A program made the translations under genes and the position numbers. The notes below the pieces were generated by a model that saw only the letters and a program-made list of their open reading frames with translations, was not told where the DNA came from and made no database searches. DNA of 45,819 nt from Bacteroidota bacterium (lineage in GTDB: Bacteria > Bacteroidota > Bacteroidia > UKL13-3): contig CANLLM010000006.1 of assembly GCA_947491825.1 (NCBI GenBank), positions 1 to 45,819 of the forward strand, in the 5' to 3' direction. Below are positions 36,553 through 45,494 of the stretch, in pieces (position 1 is the first letter of the stretch; each line of letters begins with the position of its first letter).

Positions 36553-37929
36553 ATGAACGTTACTTTCGATAAAAAAGACGCCCTAAACGGCACAATCTCT
36601 GTAAACATTAATGGAGCTGATTACGCCAAAGAGATTGACACCAAATTAAAAGAATACCAAAAACGCGCCAACATCCCTGGCTTTCGTCCGGGTATGGCTC
36701 CAAAAGGTATGATTGAAAAAATGTATGGAACCACCGTTTTACTTGAAGCCATTAACAGTGCTGCAAGTCGTGGTTTGTTCGACTACATTGAGGAAACAAA
36801 ACTAAACATACTTGGCCAACCGGTGTTAACCGAAGATACCAAAGTAGATGAGTTAGTAAAAGGCAACGAATACACATTTAAATTTGATGTGGGCTTAGCC
36901 CCTGAGTTCACCCTAAATATATCAGAAAAAGATGTATTTACCAAATTAAAGGTAGCAATTGACGAAAAACAAATTGACGAAGAAGTAGATCGTTTGCAAA
37001 AGCGTTCGGGTAATCTGATTGATGTTGATACCGCTAGCGAAAATGACATTGTGTACACGACAATGGCAGAATTAGAAGAAAGCGGAAATACTTTTGAAGG
37101 TGGTGTTTATTCAGATTCAACCCCAATACTTATTCAATCAATAAAAAACGAAGCCATTAAAAATGAATTCTTAGGTTCAACCAAAGGAAAATCATTTGAT
37201 GTAAATGTTTTCGATTTATTTGATAACGACCAAACAGAAATGTCACACGCATTAAACATCAATAAACTTGCTGTTGCAGACATCAATAAAAATTTCCGTG
37301 TAACGGTTAAAGACATGAAGAGCAACGAGAAGGCCGACTTAAACCAAGAGTTATTTGACAAGGTTTACGGTGCAGGCGTTGTAAACTCTGTTGATGAGTT
37401 GCGTTTGCGTATTAAAGGTGAGTTAGAAAACTACTTTAATGGCCAAGCAGATCATTTGATAGAGCATGAAATGCTAGACACTTTAGTAGCAAAACAAAAA
37501 ATTGAATTACCTGATGCGTTTTTAAAACGTTGGTTAATTGATCGCCATGCTGATAAATTTACAACCGAAAACGTTGACGAGAATTATAGCAACGAAGCAA
37601 ACTACTTACGTAATCATATATTCGAAGAGAAAGTATTGGGCGAAGCAGGTGTAAAAGTAGAAGAAGCCGACATTAAAGAAGCTGCTTTAAATTACACCCG
37701 CAGTATGTTTGGTGCATATGGAACCGCAGGAATAAGTGATGAAATGCTTGAGGGTATTATTGAACCTAGCATGAAAAAAGAAGATTACCGCAGCCGTATG
37801 ATTAATTTAGCAGTATCGCAAAAAGTACGCGATGTCATTAAAAGCAAGGTGAAAATTGAAGAAAAAGAAGTTAGCAGCGAAGCATTTTTTAAAATAGTTG
37901 CCGAACACAATGACCAACATCACCAATAA
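36553..37929 (+). CDS. tig: Trigger factor (ribosome-associated chaperone)
   Basis: The 458-residue product binds the ribosome exit tunnel and shields nascent chains. The N-terminal domain carries the ribosome-docking region KRANIPGFRPGMAPKGMIEK. The middle PPIase-like domain (about 150-240) is divergent from FKBP. The C-terminal chaperone arms run to ISDEMLEGIIEPSMKKEDYR and the end. The reading frame stays open upstream through the tRNA, but that stretch is a tRNA and a terminator, so ATG 36553 (MNVTFDKKDALNG) is the start. It is the first of three protein-quality-control genes with clpP and clpX, each with its own terminator. Confidence 0.93.
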   Translation: MNVTFDKKDALNGTISVNINGADYAKEIDTKLKEYQKRANIPGFRPGMAPKGMIEKMYGTTVLLEAINSAASRGLFDYIEETKLNILGQPVLTEDTKVDELVKGNEYTFKFDVGLAPEFTLNISEKDVFTKLKVAIDEKQIDEEVDRLQKRSGNLIDVDTASENDIVYTTMAELEESGNTFEGGVYSDSTPILIQSIKNEAIKNEFLGSTKGKSFDVNVFDLFDNDQTEMSHALNINKLAVADINKNFRVTVKDMKSNEKADLNQELFDKVYGAGVVNSVDELRLRIKGELENYFNGQADHLIEHEMLDTLVAKQKIELPDAFLKRWLIDRHADKFTTENVDENYSNEANYLRNHIFEEKVLGEAGVKVEEADIKEAALNYTRSMFGAYGTAGISDEMLEGIIEPSMKKEDYRSRMINLAVSQKVRDVIKSKVKIEEKEVSSEAFFKIVAEHNDQHHQ

Positions 37930-37971
37930 TCCGAGATTTTAATTTTAAAGGATAAGGTATACTTATTAATG

Positions 37972-37999
37972 AAAGACGCGGCTAGTTCGCGTCTTTTTT
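37972..37999 (+). terminator. Intrinsic terminator after tig
   Basis: A 9-bp GC-rich stem (37972-37980 with 37988-37996) closes a 7-nt loop and runs into T residues. Confidence 0.8.
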
Positions 38000-38006
38000 G
38001 CAATAC

Positions 38007-38089
38007 CACTGTCAGTTTTAGTGATAAGGGCACTATTCAATACCGTTCAACAAAAAACTTCGTAGACACTGTCAGTGTTTAATGTCAGT
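38007..38089. repeat. Repeated TGTCAG motifs, including a 13-bp palindrome, upstream of clpP
   Basis: CACTGTCAG occurs at 38007-38015 and again within the palindrome ACACTGTCAGTGT at 38066-38078. A third copy of TGTCAG follows at 38084-38089. The group lies 70 to 150 nt upstream of clpP, between it and the tig terminator. The layout suggests a protein-binding site, but no regulator can be named. Confidence 0.35.
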
Positions 38090-38158
38090 AAAATCAATTG
38101 GCACAACTCTTGAAACTTTGAATCAACTTTATATATTGCGAACAAATAATAATAATTT

Positions 38159-38848
38159 ATGATGGACCACGGAAAAGAATTTAGAAAATATGCTGTTAAA
38201 CATAAAGGTATTAGCAGTTTGGCAGTAGATGCATACTTAGAAAGTTCAATAGAAGGAATGACACGCACGGTTATTGAAGAACGGCCAATGAACTTCCGCG
38301 AAATTGACGTGTTTTCTCGTTTAATGGCTGACAGAATTATATTTTTAGGTATGCCAATTGATGATTATGTTGCCAACATCGTTCAGGCACAATTATTATT
38401 TTTAGATTCTATGGATGCGCGCAGAGATGTCCAAATGTACATCAACTCACCTGGAGGCAGTGTATATGCTGGTTTAGGAATTTACGACACCATGCAATGG
38501 ATTAACCCTGATGTAGCCACTATTTGTACAGGCTTAGCAGCTAGTATGGGTGCCGTATTACAGTGTGCCGGTGCAAAAGGTAAGCGTACTGCATTACCTC
38601 ATGCTCGTATCATGATTCACCAACCACTAGGTGGGGCACAAGGCCAAGCCAGTGATATTGAAATTACAGCTCGCGAAATTCAGAAGCTGAAAAAAGAATT
38701 GTATGATATTATTGCTGAACATAGCAATCAACCGTTTGACAAAGTACAGCAAGATAGCGACCGCGATTATTGGATGACTGCCCAAGAAGCTAAAGATTAC
38801 GGCATGATTGACGATGTATTGAATAAAACTAAGAAAGAACATAAATAA
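38159..38848 (+). CDS. clpP: ATP-dependent Clp protease, proteolytic subunit
   Basis: The 229-residue product forms the barrel-shaped serine protease that degrades unfolded substrates delivered by ClpX. The nucleophile is Ser129 in [11 protein letters not shown] and the histidine is His154 in [28 protein letters not shown] and [18 protein letters not shown] are also conserved. The N-terminal extension before [17 protein letters not shown] is about 40 residues, longer than mature ClpP, and may be a propeptide. Two adjacent ATG codons exist (38159 and 38162). A terminator separates it from clpX. Confidence 0.95.
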   Translation: MMDHGKEFRKYAVKHKGISSLAVDAYLESSIEGMTRTVIEERPMNFREIDVFSRLMADRIIFLGMPIDDYVANIVQAQLLFLDSMDARRDVQMYINSPGGSVYAGLGIYDTMQWINPDVATICTGLAASMGAVLQCAGAKGKRTALPHARIMIHQPLGGAQGQASDIEITAREIQKLKKELYDIIAEHSNQPFDKVQQDSDRDYWMTAQEAKDYGMIDDVLNKTKKEHK

Positions 38849-38866
38849 TTTAATAAAACTACTTTT

Positions 38867-38907
38867 AACAAGCCAACCAAATAATAATGGTTGGCTTGTT
38901 TTTTTTG
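38867..38907 (+). terminator. Intrinsic terminator between clpP and clpX
   Basis: A perfect 13-bp stem (38867-38879 with 38888-38900) has an 8-nt loop followed by six further T residues. The clpX ATG is 17 nt beyond. Confidence 0.85.
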
Positions 38908-38909
38908 TA

Positions 38910-38917
38910 GATATTTG
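38910..38917 (+). promoter_or_regulatory. -7-like element (GATATTTG) 6 nt before clpX
   Basis: GATATTTG differs from TAnnTTTG at one position and lies between the clpP terminator and the clpX start. Its last base is 6 nt before the ATG at 38924. Confidence 0.35.
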
Positions 38918-38923
38918 CAGCCC

Positions 38924-40159
38924 ATGAGTAAGAAGAAAGAAGACATTTGTTCATTTTGCGGACGTCCAAAAAGTCAAACCCAATATTTAATTTCTGGACT
39001 TGATGCATTGATTTGCGAAAACTGTATAGACCAAGCGTACCGAATTATAAACGAAGATCAGACTGCTGATGCAGGTAAAAATACAACCTTTGATTTTGCG
39101 GGTAAATTATACAAACCAGCAGAAATAAAAAAACACCTCGATCAATATGTAATTGGACAGGACGAAGCTAAAAAAGTATTAAGTGTTGCTGTTTACAATC
39201 ACTTTAAACGCTTAATGCATAAAAACAAAACCAATGATGTAGAGTTAGAAAAATCTAATATTTTATTAGTTGGTGAAACAGGTACAGGAAAAACATTGTT
39301 AGCTAAGACACTAGCAAAATTATTAAATGTCCCATTTTGTATTGCCGATGCTACCGTTTTAACAGAGGCGGGTTATGTTGGAGAAGATGTAGAAAGCGTA
39401 TTAACACGTTTGTTACAAGCCGCAAACTATGATGTAACTGCTGCGGAGCGTGGCATTGTATACATTGATGAAATTGATAAAATTAGCCGTAAAAGTGACA
39501 ACCCTAGTATTACACGCGATGTGAGTGGTGAAGGTGTTCAACAGGCTTTATTAAAAATATTAGAAGGTACAACGGCTAATGTACCTCCACAAGGCGGGCG
39601 TAAACATCCTGACCAAAAAATGATAGCCATTAATACGGAAAATATACTTTTTATTTGTGGTGGTGCATTTGAGGGTATTGATAAACAAATTGCAAGAAGA
39701 ATGCAAACTCAGGTTATAGGTTTTAAAAACCAAGTAGGTATTAAAGCTGATGAAACTAATTATTTGCAATATATATCACCTGCCGACTTGCGTAACTTTG
39801 GTTTAATACCGGAAATTATTGGCCGTTTACCCGTTTTATGCCATTTAAATCCTTTAGACCGCGATACACTTCATCGTATTTTGGTTGAACCTAAAAATGC
39901 ATTGATAAAACAATACATTAAAATGTTTGAGTTGGAAGGTATTAAACTGACCATAAGTGAAGATATTATTAACCTGATTGTAGATACCGCATTTGAACTA
40001 AAACTTGGTGCCCGCGGCTTACGCAGCATTTGCGAAAACATCATGACAGATTACATGTATGATGCACCTACTAACAAAGAAAAAGAATTAACCATTTCAT
40101 CAGAACTGGCCAAGGAAAAACTGGAAAGTCTAAAATTTAAGAGCATAAAAGCTGCATAG
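38924..40159 (+). CDS. clpX: ATP-dependent Clp protease, ATP-binding subunit ClpX
   Basis: The 411-residue product is the AAA+ unfoldase that feeds ClpP. An N-terminal zinc-binding domain has Cys9, Cys12, Cys31 and Cys34. Walker A is GETGTGKT, the pore loop lies in [13 protein letters not shown], and Walker B is [10 protein letters not shown]. Sensor and arginine-finger regions include [20 protein letters not shown], and VIGF is the ClpP-contacting loop. The start is ATG 38924 ([13 protein letters not shown]). A longer frame from 38891 would begin inside the clpP terminator and is rejected. Confidence 0.97.
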   Translation: MSKKKEDICSFCGRPKSQTQYLISGLDALICENCIDQAYRIINEDQTADAGKNTTFDFAGKLYKPAEIKKHLDQYVIGQDEAKKVLSVAVYNHFKRLMHKNKTNDVELEKSNILLVGETGTGKTLLAKTLAKLLNVPFCIADATVLTEAGYVGEDVESVLTRLLQAANYDVTAAERGIVYIDEIDKISRKSDNPSITRDVSGEGVQQALLKILEGTTANVPPQGGRKHPDQKMIAINTENILFICGGAFEGIDKQIARRMQTQVIGFKNQVGIKADETNYLQYISPADLRNFGLIPEIIGRLPVLCHLNPLDRDTLHRILVEPKNALIKQYIKMFELEGIKLTISEDIINLIVDTAFELKLGARGLRSICENIMTDYMYDAPTNKEKELTISSELAKEKLESLKFKSIKAA

Positions 40160-40185
40160 CATTTTTAGTATGATATACCTCAAAT

Positions 40186-40217
40186 AAAAAAGTCGGCTGA
40201 ATCAGCCGACTTTTTTA
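40186..40217 (+). terminator. Intrinsic terminator after clpX
   Basis: A nearly perfect inverted repeat (40186-40200 with 40202-40216) has GTCGGCTGA/TCAGCCGAC at its core and A/T runs outside. Confidence 0.85.
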
Positions 40218-40296
40218 TTTTATTTGAAATCGCTCTTGGGATAAAATAATTTGGATAAAAATATTAATTAGAATAAATTGTGCTATCAAATTACAT

Positions 40297-40857
40297 ATGA
40301 AAAAATATTTTATTTGGGTATTTTTCAGCATACTTTCTCAACTTGTATCCGCTCAAGTGGGGCCCCACCAAAATTATGAAGAGGATCATACCAGCATAAT
40401 TAAGTTCAATTTATTGAGCCCTATAGCAGGAACGGTAACGTTAAGTTACGAGAAAAGCCTAAACAATGATGCCTCTTTCATTACAACAGCTAGCTATTTT
40501 ACAGGGCAATTTGGTAATACTTCAATACCAGTAAGAGGCTTTTCTGCAGCGCTCGAATACAGATTCTATTTAGGAGAAACACCAATTAGGGGATATTACC
40601 TTCAACCTTACGGACGTTACCAATACCTAAAAGATATTCAAACCAAAGTAGATGAACTCTCCGTTCCCGGAATTGGGTTGTTAATGGGCTACCAGTGGGT
40701 GTTTTTGAAGCGTATAGCTTTTGACATGAACATGGGCCCATCTTATAATTTCAGTAATTTAACATCACCAGGAAGCACCTATAATGCTAAAGATTTTAAA
40801 CCTATTCTAAGTGGTTATTGGATACGCGGAGGTATTAGCGTTGGTCTATTATTTTAA
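40297..40857 (+). CDS. Outer-membrane beta-barrel protein (DUF3575-like), paralogue 1
   Basis: The 186-residue product has a signal peptide (MKKYFIWVFFSILSQLVSAQ) and alternating hydrophobic strands. It ends in GLLF, with the terminal Phe typical of proteins inserted by the BAM machinery. The segment FNLLSPIAGTVTLSYEKSL resembles the DUF3575 barrel family. It is the first of three tandem related genes; paralogues 2 and 3 share NLLS...ISYQ-type openings and the closing pattern GYxxRGGIxxGxxF. Function is unknown; small barrels of this sort may be structural or minor pores. Confidence 0.7.
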   Translation: MKKYFIWVFFSILSQLVSAQVGPHQNYEEDHTSIIKFNLLSPIAGTVTLSYEKSLNNDASFITTASYFTGQFGNTSIPVRGFSAALEYRFYLGETPIRGYYLQPYGRYQYLKDIQTKVDELSVPGIGLLMGYQWVFLKRIAFDMNMGPSYNFSNLTSPGSTYNAKDFKPILSGYWIRGGISVGLLF

Positions 40858-40866
40858 TAAAAGAAT

Positions 40867-41544
40867 ATGAAACACTTTATAATCGTATTGTTATTAGGAA
40901 CAAGCTTATCGGGGTTTGCCCAAAATAGCTCAGAAGTAAAACGTACTTATGCAATTAGAACAAATTTGTTAAGCGCAATTTACAATACCCTTAATATAAG
41001 TTACCAAAAATTAAAAACCAATGGCAACTCAGTTGTAATAGGTGCATCATACATGGATTTCAATGATTTTAATGAAAGCTCCAATAATTCTTATGTGAAT
41101 AATAATTATACCACTGTCGTAGGGGTTGCAATTACTAGTGAGTATCGGTTGCATTTCACTGGTGAAGGTTTTCAAGGTGGTTATGTGGGTGGATTTGGCC
41201 GCGCCATGTTTTATGAGCGTATTGCAGGATATCAAAACAGTATAAGTACTTCTTCCCAAATGCCAATTGAAATTTTAGACGTGAAAGAAAAGTTCAATTT
41301 TGGAAGCGTTGGAGTTGGCTTTGTTGTGGGATACCAGTTTGCCATACAAAATAGAGTTACATTCGATTTTTTCGGTGGGCCAGTATTTCAAGCTCTGGTT
41401 TATCAAGATAAAATTACACGAAACGCTACAACAGGTGCACGATTGGAATCAAGAAAAATAAACGAATTAGCCAACAATATACCTGATAGGTATATAAGTG
41501 GTTATGGTTTGCGAGGAGGAATTACTTTAGGTATATTATTCTAA
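40867..41544 (+). CDS. Outer-membrane beta-barrel protein, paralogue 2
   Basis: The 225-residue product has a signal peptide (HFIIVLLLGTSLSGFAQ). It shares with paralogue 3 the segment ASYMDFNDF and with both neighbours NLLSAIYNTLNISYQKL-type and GYGLRGGITLGILF-type ends. A terminal Phe supports outer-membrane insertion. It starts 9 nt after paralogue 1 and its stop overlaps the ATG of paralogue 3 by 1 nt, so the three are co-transcribed. Function is not known. Confidence 0.7.
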   Translation: MKHFIIVLLLGTSLSGFAQNSSEVKRTYAIRTNLLSAIYNTLNISYQKLKTNGNSVVIGASYMDFNDFNESSNNSYVNNNYTTVVGVAITSEYRLHFTGEGFQGGYVGGFGRAMFYERIAGYQNSISTSSQMPIEILDVKEKFNFGSVGVGFVVGYQFAIQNRVTFDFFGGPVFQALVYQDKITRNATTGARLESRKINELANNIPDRYISGYGLRGGITLGILF

Positions 41545-41558
41545 TGCATACTTTAAGG

Positions 41559-42203
41559 ATGAAAAAACTAACCCTATTTCTTGCATCAATTATTTTAGTA
41601 GTTGTTGTTGTACATGCTAAGCCTAAGTTTCCGCCCATAAAAAAGAATGGGGCCAAAATAAACCTGCTTAGTCCTATTTATAGCAACCTGAGCGTTTCAT
41701 ATCAATGCTTATTAACGCCATTCCGTTCAATTCAACTTACCGCATCATATATGGATTTCAATGACTTTGTGAAATTCGGCAATGTTGATGATTTGCGTGT
41801 AACAGGATTTAGCATTACCCCTGAGTACCGCATAAACTTTAGTGGGTATGGGTTAAATGGTTTTTATGTTGGTCCGTTTTTAAGGTATATGGATTATAAA
41901 AAAACATTCGATTATACCGACTACTCTACTTTATTAAAGGAAAACTCATCATTTAAAAGTGCAGGAATTGGCTTTAATGTGGGTAAACAGTTTATCATTA
42001 AAAACACGGTTTTAGTTGATTTATTTGCAGGCCCTGTATACCAGGTTTTGGTGCAGGAAAAAATAGATAAGGCCATCACAATTCAACAGCCAATTTCCTA
42101 TTTTTATGAAGAATTCACTGACTATTTAGCACCAAGCATACCAAATAGGTATATAAAAGGATACGGAATAAGAGCAGGTATTACCATAGGCATAGCATTT
42201 TAG
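41559..42203 (+). CDS. Outer-membrane beta-barrel protein, paralogue 3
   Basis: The 214-residue product has a signal peptide (KLTLFLASIILVVVVVHA) and the shared segments INLLSPIYSNLSVSYQ, ASYMDFNDF and GYGIRAGITIGIAF. It is clearly related to the two preceding genes. An in-frame ATG at 41544 would overlap the previous stop codon by 1 nt and add five residues. ATG 41559 gives a better signal peptide. Both starts are possible. A hairpin at 42230-42266 ends the unit. Confidence 0.7.
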   Translation: MKKLTLFLASIILVVVVVHAKPKFPPIKKNGAKINLLSPIYSNLSVSYQCLLTPFRSIQLTASYMDFNDFVKFGNVDDLRVTGFSITPEYRINFSGYGLNGFYVGPFLRYMDYKKTFDYTDYSTLLKENSSFKSAGIGFNVGKQFIIKNTVLVDLFAGPVYQVLVQEKIDKAITIQQPISYFYEEFTDYLAPSIPNRYIKGYGIRAGITIGIAF

Positions 42204-42229
42204 AAAAGCATTAAAGTATATATGAAATT

Positions 42230-42266
42230 AAAAAGGCTTCATGTAATGAAACACGATGCCTTTTTT
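42230..42266. terminator. Hairpin terminator between the barrel genes and the S46 peptidase
   Basis: An 8-bp stem (42230-42237 with 42258-42265) with A- and T-rich ends lies between convergent genes; the loop is long and may pair further. Confidence 0.6.
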
Positions 42267-42283
42267 GTGGTTTATAATAGGGG

Positions 42284-44422
42284 CTATTTGGCCATTGTCA
42301 TTTCATTAATAACATGATTTGCTTTAGCTACTTTTTGTAACACCCATAATACATAACGTATATCCACACCAACACTTCGGCTGTAGGTTTCATTCCAAGC
42401 ATAATCGTTGATGGTTGCCGTAAATGCCCGATCGAAATTGATGGCAATTAATTGTCCTTTTGCATTCATAACCGGGCTGCCACTGTTACCACCTGTTGTA
42501 TCTAAGTTGTATAAAATATTAACAGGTAAGTCACCCAAATCGCCTGCAGCATATAATTCTCTTATCGCATCTAGTAACTGGTATTCTGCTGTATCACTTT
42601 TTTCAATAACTCCCTTTAAAGTAGTATAAGGCTTTGCATATAAGCCATCATTAGGCGAGTAACCTTTCACATAACCATAAGTAAAACGCAGTGTAGAATT
42701 GGCATCAGGAATAAACGAACGTTGCTTCCATTGTTGTTTCACTTCAACCAAACTAGCCATTAGTTGACTAAGTTCTCCATCACGTTTCTGATCTTCGATG
42801 TCAAACTTCATCACTTCTTCATTTAACTCACCAGCAAAATTTATCAACTCATCATTATACGATAACAAAGAGGCCAAATCATTCTCCATCCAATCATTAA
42901 CTTCTTTATTGTTGTTGAGTTTAGATTTGCTATATAGACCCTCAACTAAACTTTCAATTTCACTCAAAGAAGTGCGACCATTTATAAGTTTGTTTACTGA
43001 AGGCAACATATTATTGGAATTAAAGGAAACGGCATCACTGAACATTTTTACCATGGCGAGTTTATCCAAGTTGACATCATATCGTCCAAGGGATTTACTC
43101 AAATCCTTTTTAATATTTGCTCTTTGAGAGGTGAGAAATTCTTTTTTAGCCGTTTCATTCGGTAACCTTTGATATATTAGTTTGTAATTGGACAATGTTG
43201 CAGAGGCTTGCACCAATGGTGAAACACTGTAAATTTGATCAAGCCACATATTGCGATTAGCGTATTTCATTAAATCACTGTAAAGCTCATTAACTCGAGG
43301 AATAAGATTTCCATATTTAGATTTAAGTGAATTATTGGCATCTATATATTGTTGCAATTGCTTTTCTTCCTCACGCTTTTTAGCACTTAAATCAGCCCGT
43401 TTAAATCCTTGTAATTTACCCTTGAAATTTTTAGCCGTATTAGCCAAACTTTTAATACGTGCTGCATATTTAATACTAAGTGCATAATCTTTTTTTCCAA
43501 GTTGTTCCATCTGGTTTATTTGCCAATCAAACAAATTACTAATGTATCCTAAAAAGTAATTTTCATGGTACTCATAAAAACCTGCAGGCTGATGACGGTA
43601 TGTGCGCCCCGGGTAACCCAATACAAAAATAAAATCATTTTCATTCGCACCTTTGGGATTTACATTTAGATACTTTACTGGCTTATAAGGCACGTTTTTA
43701 TCATTGTATTCAGCTGCACTTCCGTCAGGTGCAACATATGCTCGTAAAAACGCAAAGTCTCCACTGTGGCGTGGCCAAACCCAATTGTCTAGCTCACCAC
43801 CATAAGCACCTATGCTAACTGGTGGCACATAAACCAGTCTTACATCTTTAAGTAATTTGTAACGAAAAAGCACATATGTTTTACCTGTAAACATCTCAGA
43901 TATTTCGCATTGCAAACCTGGGTTGGATTCGTTCTCTTTTAACGTAACAACTTTAATATTATCTGCAATCTTCTTTAATCGGCTTACTGCATCTAAATCC
44001 TGTGTACCACTCAATACATCAACAGATACATCTTTATATGATGATGTAATTTTACATACTAACCCTTTGGCAGGTACTTCTTGCTGACGGTTTTGGGCCA
44101 AGAAACCCAACTTAATGTAATCGTTTTTTACATCACTAATGGCTTGTACATAACTAAAAGCACAATGATGATTAGTAACGATTAACCCTTCATTGCTTAA
44201 AAATGAGCCCGTACAACCACCAACCCTAACAATGGCATCAATTAAACTAGTTCCACTTGGGTTATATAATTCTTGTGGCGTAATTTTTAAACCCGCTTTT
44301 TTTACATCAATATTTTTAAGTTCGGATAATGGAAACATACCCTCTTCCTGCTTTTGTGTGGTGTGTGAGGTAAGCACTGAACCAACTGCAAAGAGAGAAA
44401 ACAATAACAATGATTTTTTCAT
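42284..44422 (-). CDS. S46 family dipeptidyl peptidase, DPP11-like
   Basis: The 712-residue product is an exported serine peptidase of the chymotrypsin-fold S46 family, found mainly in Bacteroidota. It has a signal peptide (KKSLLLFSLFAVGSVLTS). The triad is His85 in VTNHHCAF, Asp222 in RHSGDFAFLR and Ser647 in GGNSGSPV. Arg665 in NFDRAF lies 18 residues after the serine, as does Arg673 after Ser655 in DPP11 of Porphyromonas. That Arg sets preference for Asp or Glu at P1, whereas DPP7 has Gly. An acidic preference is therefore inferred. It would release dipeptides in the periplasm for amino-acid use. Confidence 0.9.
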   Translation of the reverse strand: MKKSLLLFSLFAVGSVLTSHTTQKQEEGMFPLSELKNIDVKKAGLKITPQELYNPSGTSLIDAIVRVGGCTGSFLSNEGLIVTNHHCAFSYVQAISDVKNDYIKLGFLAQNRQQEVPAKGLVCKITSSYKDVSVDVLSGTQDLDAVSRLKKIADNIKVVTLKENESNPGLQCEISEMFTGKTYVLFRYKLLKDVRLVYVPPVSIGAYGGELDNWVWPRHSGDFAFLRAYVAPDGSAAEYNDKNVPYKPVKYLNVNPKGANENDFIFVLGYPGRTYRHQPAGFYEYHENYFLGYISNLFDWQINQMEQLGKKDYALSIKYAARIKSLANTAKNFKGKLQGFKRADLSAKKREEEKQLQQYIDANNSLKSKYGNLIPRVNELYSDLMKYANRNMWLDQIYSVSPLVQASATLSNYKLIYQRLPNETAKKEFLTSQRANIKKDLSKSLGRYDVNLDKLAMVKMFSDAVSFNSNNMLPSVNKLINGRTSLSEIESLVEGLYSKSKLNNNKEVNDWMENDLASLLSYNDELINFAGELNEEVMKFDIEDQKRDGELSQLMASLVEVKQQWKQRSFIPDANSTLRFTYGYVKGYSPNDGLYAKPYTTLKGVIEKSDTAEYQLLDAIRELYAAGDLGDLPVNILYNLDTTGGNSGSPVMNAKGQLIAINFDRAFTATINDYAWNETYSRSVGVDIRYVLWVLQKVAKANHVINEMTMAK

Positions 44423-44546
44423 GTAACAAATATGATTGAGCAGCGAAAATAGTATAAGTTTTCAGATTGAATCAAATCTATTGAAGTTTGATTATTAAGT
44501 TGCTATTCCTAGTCATTATGTTAATGCAAAAAGCCTTATCAATATG

Positions 44547-44554
44547 TATATTTG
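44547..44554 (+). promoter_or_regulatory. -7 promoter element (TATATTTG) 6 nt before queG
   Basis: TATATTTG matches TAnnTTTG, and its last base is only 6 nt upstream of the ATG at 44561. It predicts a leaderless or nearly leaderless mRNA. Confidence 0.5.
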
Positions 44555-44560
44555 CCTTAA

Positions 44561-45490
44561 ATGAATAATGCCTTACGCAATACCCAACTCATAAAAATGA
44601 AAGCCAAAGAAATTGGCTTTTTTGATGTGGGATTTAGTAAAGCCGGATTTTTAGAAACAGAAGCTCCTAAACTTGATCATTGGTTATCTAAAAACATGCA
44701 TGGCCAAATGGCATATATGCAAAATCATTTCGATAAAAGATTAGACCCAAGGTTATTGGTTGATGGAGCAAAATCAGTGGTGTCGTTATTGTTTAACTAT
44801 TACTCACCCCTGAAACAAACTGATGATACTGCCCCAAAGATTAGTAAATACGCGTATGGTAATGACTACCATGACGTGGTAAAAAGAAAACTCCATGAAC
44901 TACTAAATTGGATCTCAGAAAATATTGGAGAAATTAATGGGCGCGCTTTTGTGGATTCTGCCCCGATATTAGAACGTGCTTGGGCAGTAAAAAGCGGATT
45001 AGGTTGGATTGGTAAAAATGGAAATTTGATTAATAAAGGAAGTGGCTCGTATTATTTTTTATGTGAGTTGATTTTAGATATAGAACTCATACCTGACAAC
45101 CTAATAGCTACAAACCATTGCGGTACTTGTACTGCATGTATTGATGCCTGTCCGACACAAGCAATTGTGAGCCCAACTGTTGTTGATGGAAGTAAATGCA
45201 TATCTTATTTCACCATAGAACTAAAAGATGCCTTACCAATGGAAGCAAGAGGCAAATTAGATAATTGGATGTTTGGATGCGATGTTTGCCAAGATGTTTG
45301 CCCTTGGAACCGATTTGCGAAACCAAATACAGAACCAGCATTTACACCAAGTAAAGAACTTTTAAACTTTACCAAGCAAGATTGGATGGAGATTACGGAA
45401 GATGTTTTTAAAACAGTTTTTAAAAAATCTCCTGTGAATAGAACCAAATACAACGGTTTAAAACGAAATATTGACTTTATTACAAACTAA
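44561..45490 (+). CDS. queG: Epoxyqueuosine reductase
   Basis: The 309-residue product reduces epoxyqueuosine to queuosine in tRNA using cobalamin and two iron-sulfur clusters. The cluster ligands are visible in [16 protein letters not shown] and [14 protein letters not shown]. The N-terminal region has [18 protein letters not shown] and [20 protein letters not shown], typical of QueG. The length is normal for a form lacking the extra C-terminal HEAT repeats. No other queuosine genes are in the window. The next gene starts 4 nt after its stop. Confidence 0.95.
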   Translation: MNNALRNTQLIKMKAKEIGFFDVGFSKAGFLETEAPKLDHWLSKNMHGQMAYMQNHFDKRLDPRLLVDGAKSVVSLLFNYYSPLKQTDDTAPKISKYAYGNDYHDVVKRKLHELLNWISENIGEINGRAFVDSAPILERAWAVKSGLGWIGKNGNLINKGSGSYYFLCELILDIELIPDNLIATNHCGTCTACIDACPTQAIVSPTVVDGSKCISYFTIELKDALPMEARGKLDNWMFGCDVCQDVCPWNRFAKPNTEPAFTPSKELLNFTKQDWMEITEDVFKTVFKKSPVNRTKYNGLKRNIDFITN

Positions 45491-45494
45491 GCAC

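Noticed and set aside
38891-38923. 11-residue extension of ClpX
   Set aside because: It would begin within the clpP terminator hairpin, and ClpX proteins start just before the zinc-binding domain.
2025-42266. The many short inverted repeats as a dispersed repeat family or CRISPR
   Set aside because: Each has a different sequence, sits at a gene 3' end and has a T tract. They are terminators. No array of direct repeats with spacers was seen.
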